Positions 12,213 to 12,809 of a stretch of 12,809 nucleotides of DNA are shown piece after piece. The notes beneath the pieces are model-generated. The model was given only the letters and a program-made list of their open reading frames with translations. It ran no database searches and was not told where the DNA came from. Location: positions 8,618 through 21,426 of the forward strand of contig NZ_DCAO01000065.1 of NCBI RefSeq assembly GCF_002311515.1, read 5' to 3'. The translations under genes and the position numbers were made by a program. Source of the DNA: Thalassospira sp. UBA1131 (GTDB taxonomy: Bacteria > Pseudomonadota > Alphaproteobacteria > Rhodospirillales > Thalassospiraceae). Numbering within the stretch: the stretch's first letter is position 1; every line of letters begins with the position of its first letter.

Positions 12213-12809
12213 CGCCTCTGTCAACATGATCGCCGAAAGCTGCCGACCGTAATCGGGCTCCTTGCGAAGCGTCGTGCGGCGATAACTGTAAAAAAGATCT
12301 TCCTCGGCCAGTGTATCGCGCGCCACAAGCTCGACCGAGGCAACCCCGGTGGCAATCGTCCGGCGCCGGACATATTCCGGCAGATCAAACATGAAATGCC
12401 CGTCGCGCGACGACGGATCAAACAGGTCTTCCTGGCCTTCCGGTCCGGCAAGGATGGTATCGCGAAACGCGCCGTCAACCTCATAGGATTTGCGCGCAAT
12501 GCATGGCCCAACAGCGGCGTGAATGTTTTCTCGCTTGGCACCCAGTTTTTCCATCGCATCCACCGTGCTGGCCGATACACCGCCATGCGATCCGCGCCAG
12601 CCGGAATGACAGGCCCCGATCACACCGGCAACCGGATCATGAAACAGAACCGGCGTGCAATCAGCAGTCAGAATACCCAGCATGATGTTCGGGCGATCTG
12701 TGACCATCGCATCGGCCTTTGGTGCCTCGTCACGCGACAGCGGTTTATCCAGAACGGCCACATCAATGCCATGCACCTGATACACCGTGGTCAGACGATC
12801 AGGGCTGGT
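12210..12809 (-). CDS. pgeF: Peptidoglycan editing factor PgeF / laccase-domain (YfiH) protein, N-terminus outside window
   Basis: The frame is open to the window edge and 199 residues are visible of about 250 usual for the family. Zinc-site residues are present, numbered in the fragment: H13 in QVHG, C51 in TADCTPV and H68 in ACHSGWRG, followed by GPCI (101-104). In E. coli the homologue YfiH prevents wrong residues in peptidoglycan precursors; relatives (human FAMIN) act on purine nucleosides, and older annotation called it a polyphenol oxidase. A GTG at 12785 is not the start, because family sequence (SPDRLTTVYQVHG) continues upstream of it. The protein ends GRQLSAIMLTEA, a normal family C-terminus. 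Its TAG stop (12212-12210) lies exactly at the border of the 265-bp palindromic element. Confidence 0.94.
   Translation of the reverse strand, partial: TSPDRLTTVYQVHGIDVAVLDKPLSRDEAPKADAMVTDRPNIMLGILTADCTPVLFHDPVAGVIGACHSGWRGSHGGVSASTVDAMEKLGAKRENIHAAVGPCIARKSYEVDGAFRDTILAGPEGQEDLFDPSSRDGHFMFDLPEYVRRRTIATGVASVELVARDTLAEEDLFYSYRRTTLRKEPDYGRQLSAIMLTEA

Noticed and set aside
12783..12785. GTG start of pgeF inside the window
   Set aside because: Conserved family sequence continues upstream to the edge; the gene is truncated by the window.

Overview
The window looks like chromosomal DNA of an alphaproteobacterium, most likely a Rhodospirillales member of the Thalassospira type. This is a judgement from protein sequence character and gene order; no search was run. 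Gene density is high, and every protein-coding gene except one lipoprotein and one DUF-family protein belongs to a recognisable family. Two genes are cut by the window edges: tctA at the left and pgeF at the right.

Layout, left to right. (1) 1-970: the C-terminal part of a TctA-type tricarboxylate transporter permease on the + strand, closed by a clear intrinsic terminator. (2) 995-3331: a peroxide-defence module. ahpD and ahpC lie on the - strand and oxyR is divergent on the + strand. AhpC has the mycobacterial-type C-terminal Cys-x-Cys tail and is paired with AhpD instead of AhpF. A candidate OxyR site and ahpC promoter lie in the shared spacer. (3) 3386-5944, + strand: a rhomboid protease, a zinc alcohol dehydrogenase and a DUF2478 protein follow oxyR at short spacings (54, 36 and 3 bp) and may be co-transcribed with it. 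(4) 5955-6692, - strand: a class I glutamine amidotransferase. (5) 6836-12809, - strand: a housekeeping series transcribed right to left: pgeF, a lipoprotein, prs, rplY, pth and ychF. Terminators are visible after prs and after ychF. rplY-pth-ychF forms a translation-related operon (bL25, peptidyl-tRNA hydrolase, ribosome-associated GTPase).

The most unusual structure is non-coding. It is a 265-bp element at 11948-12212 between pgeF and the lipoprotein gene. A 33-nt imperfect terminal inverted repeat (30/33) encloses two further long inverted repeats, an 18-bp perfect one and a 15-bp near-perfect one, so the whole region can fold as a three-way junction. It is flanked by TA and its right end coincides with the pgeF stop codon. 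That fits a MITE-like insertion with TA target duplication, or a large structured RNA.

Other points of interest are: an 11-bp inverted repeat joining the oxyR stop codon to the rhomboid start codon; a G8 tract in the spacer of a possible ahpD promoter; an internal duplication in the lipoprotein; and a strong promoter about 200 nt upstream of prs. No tRNA, rRNA, CRISPR array or intact insertion sequence was seen.
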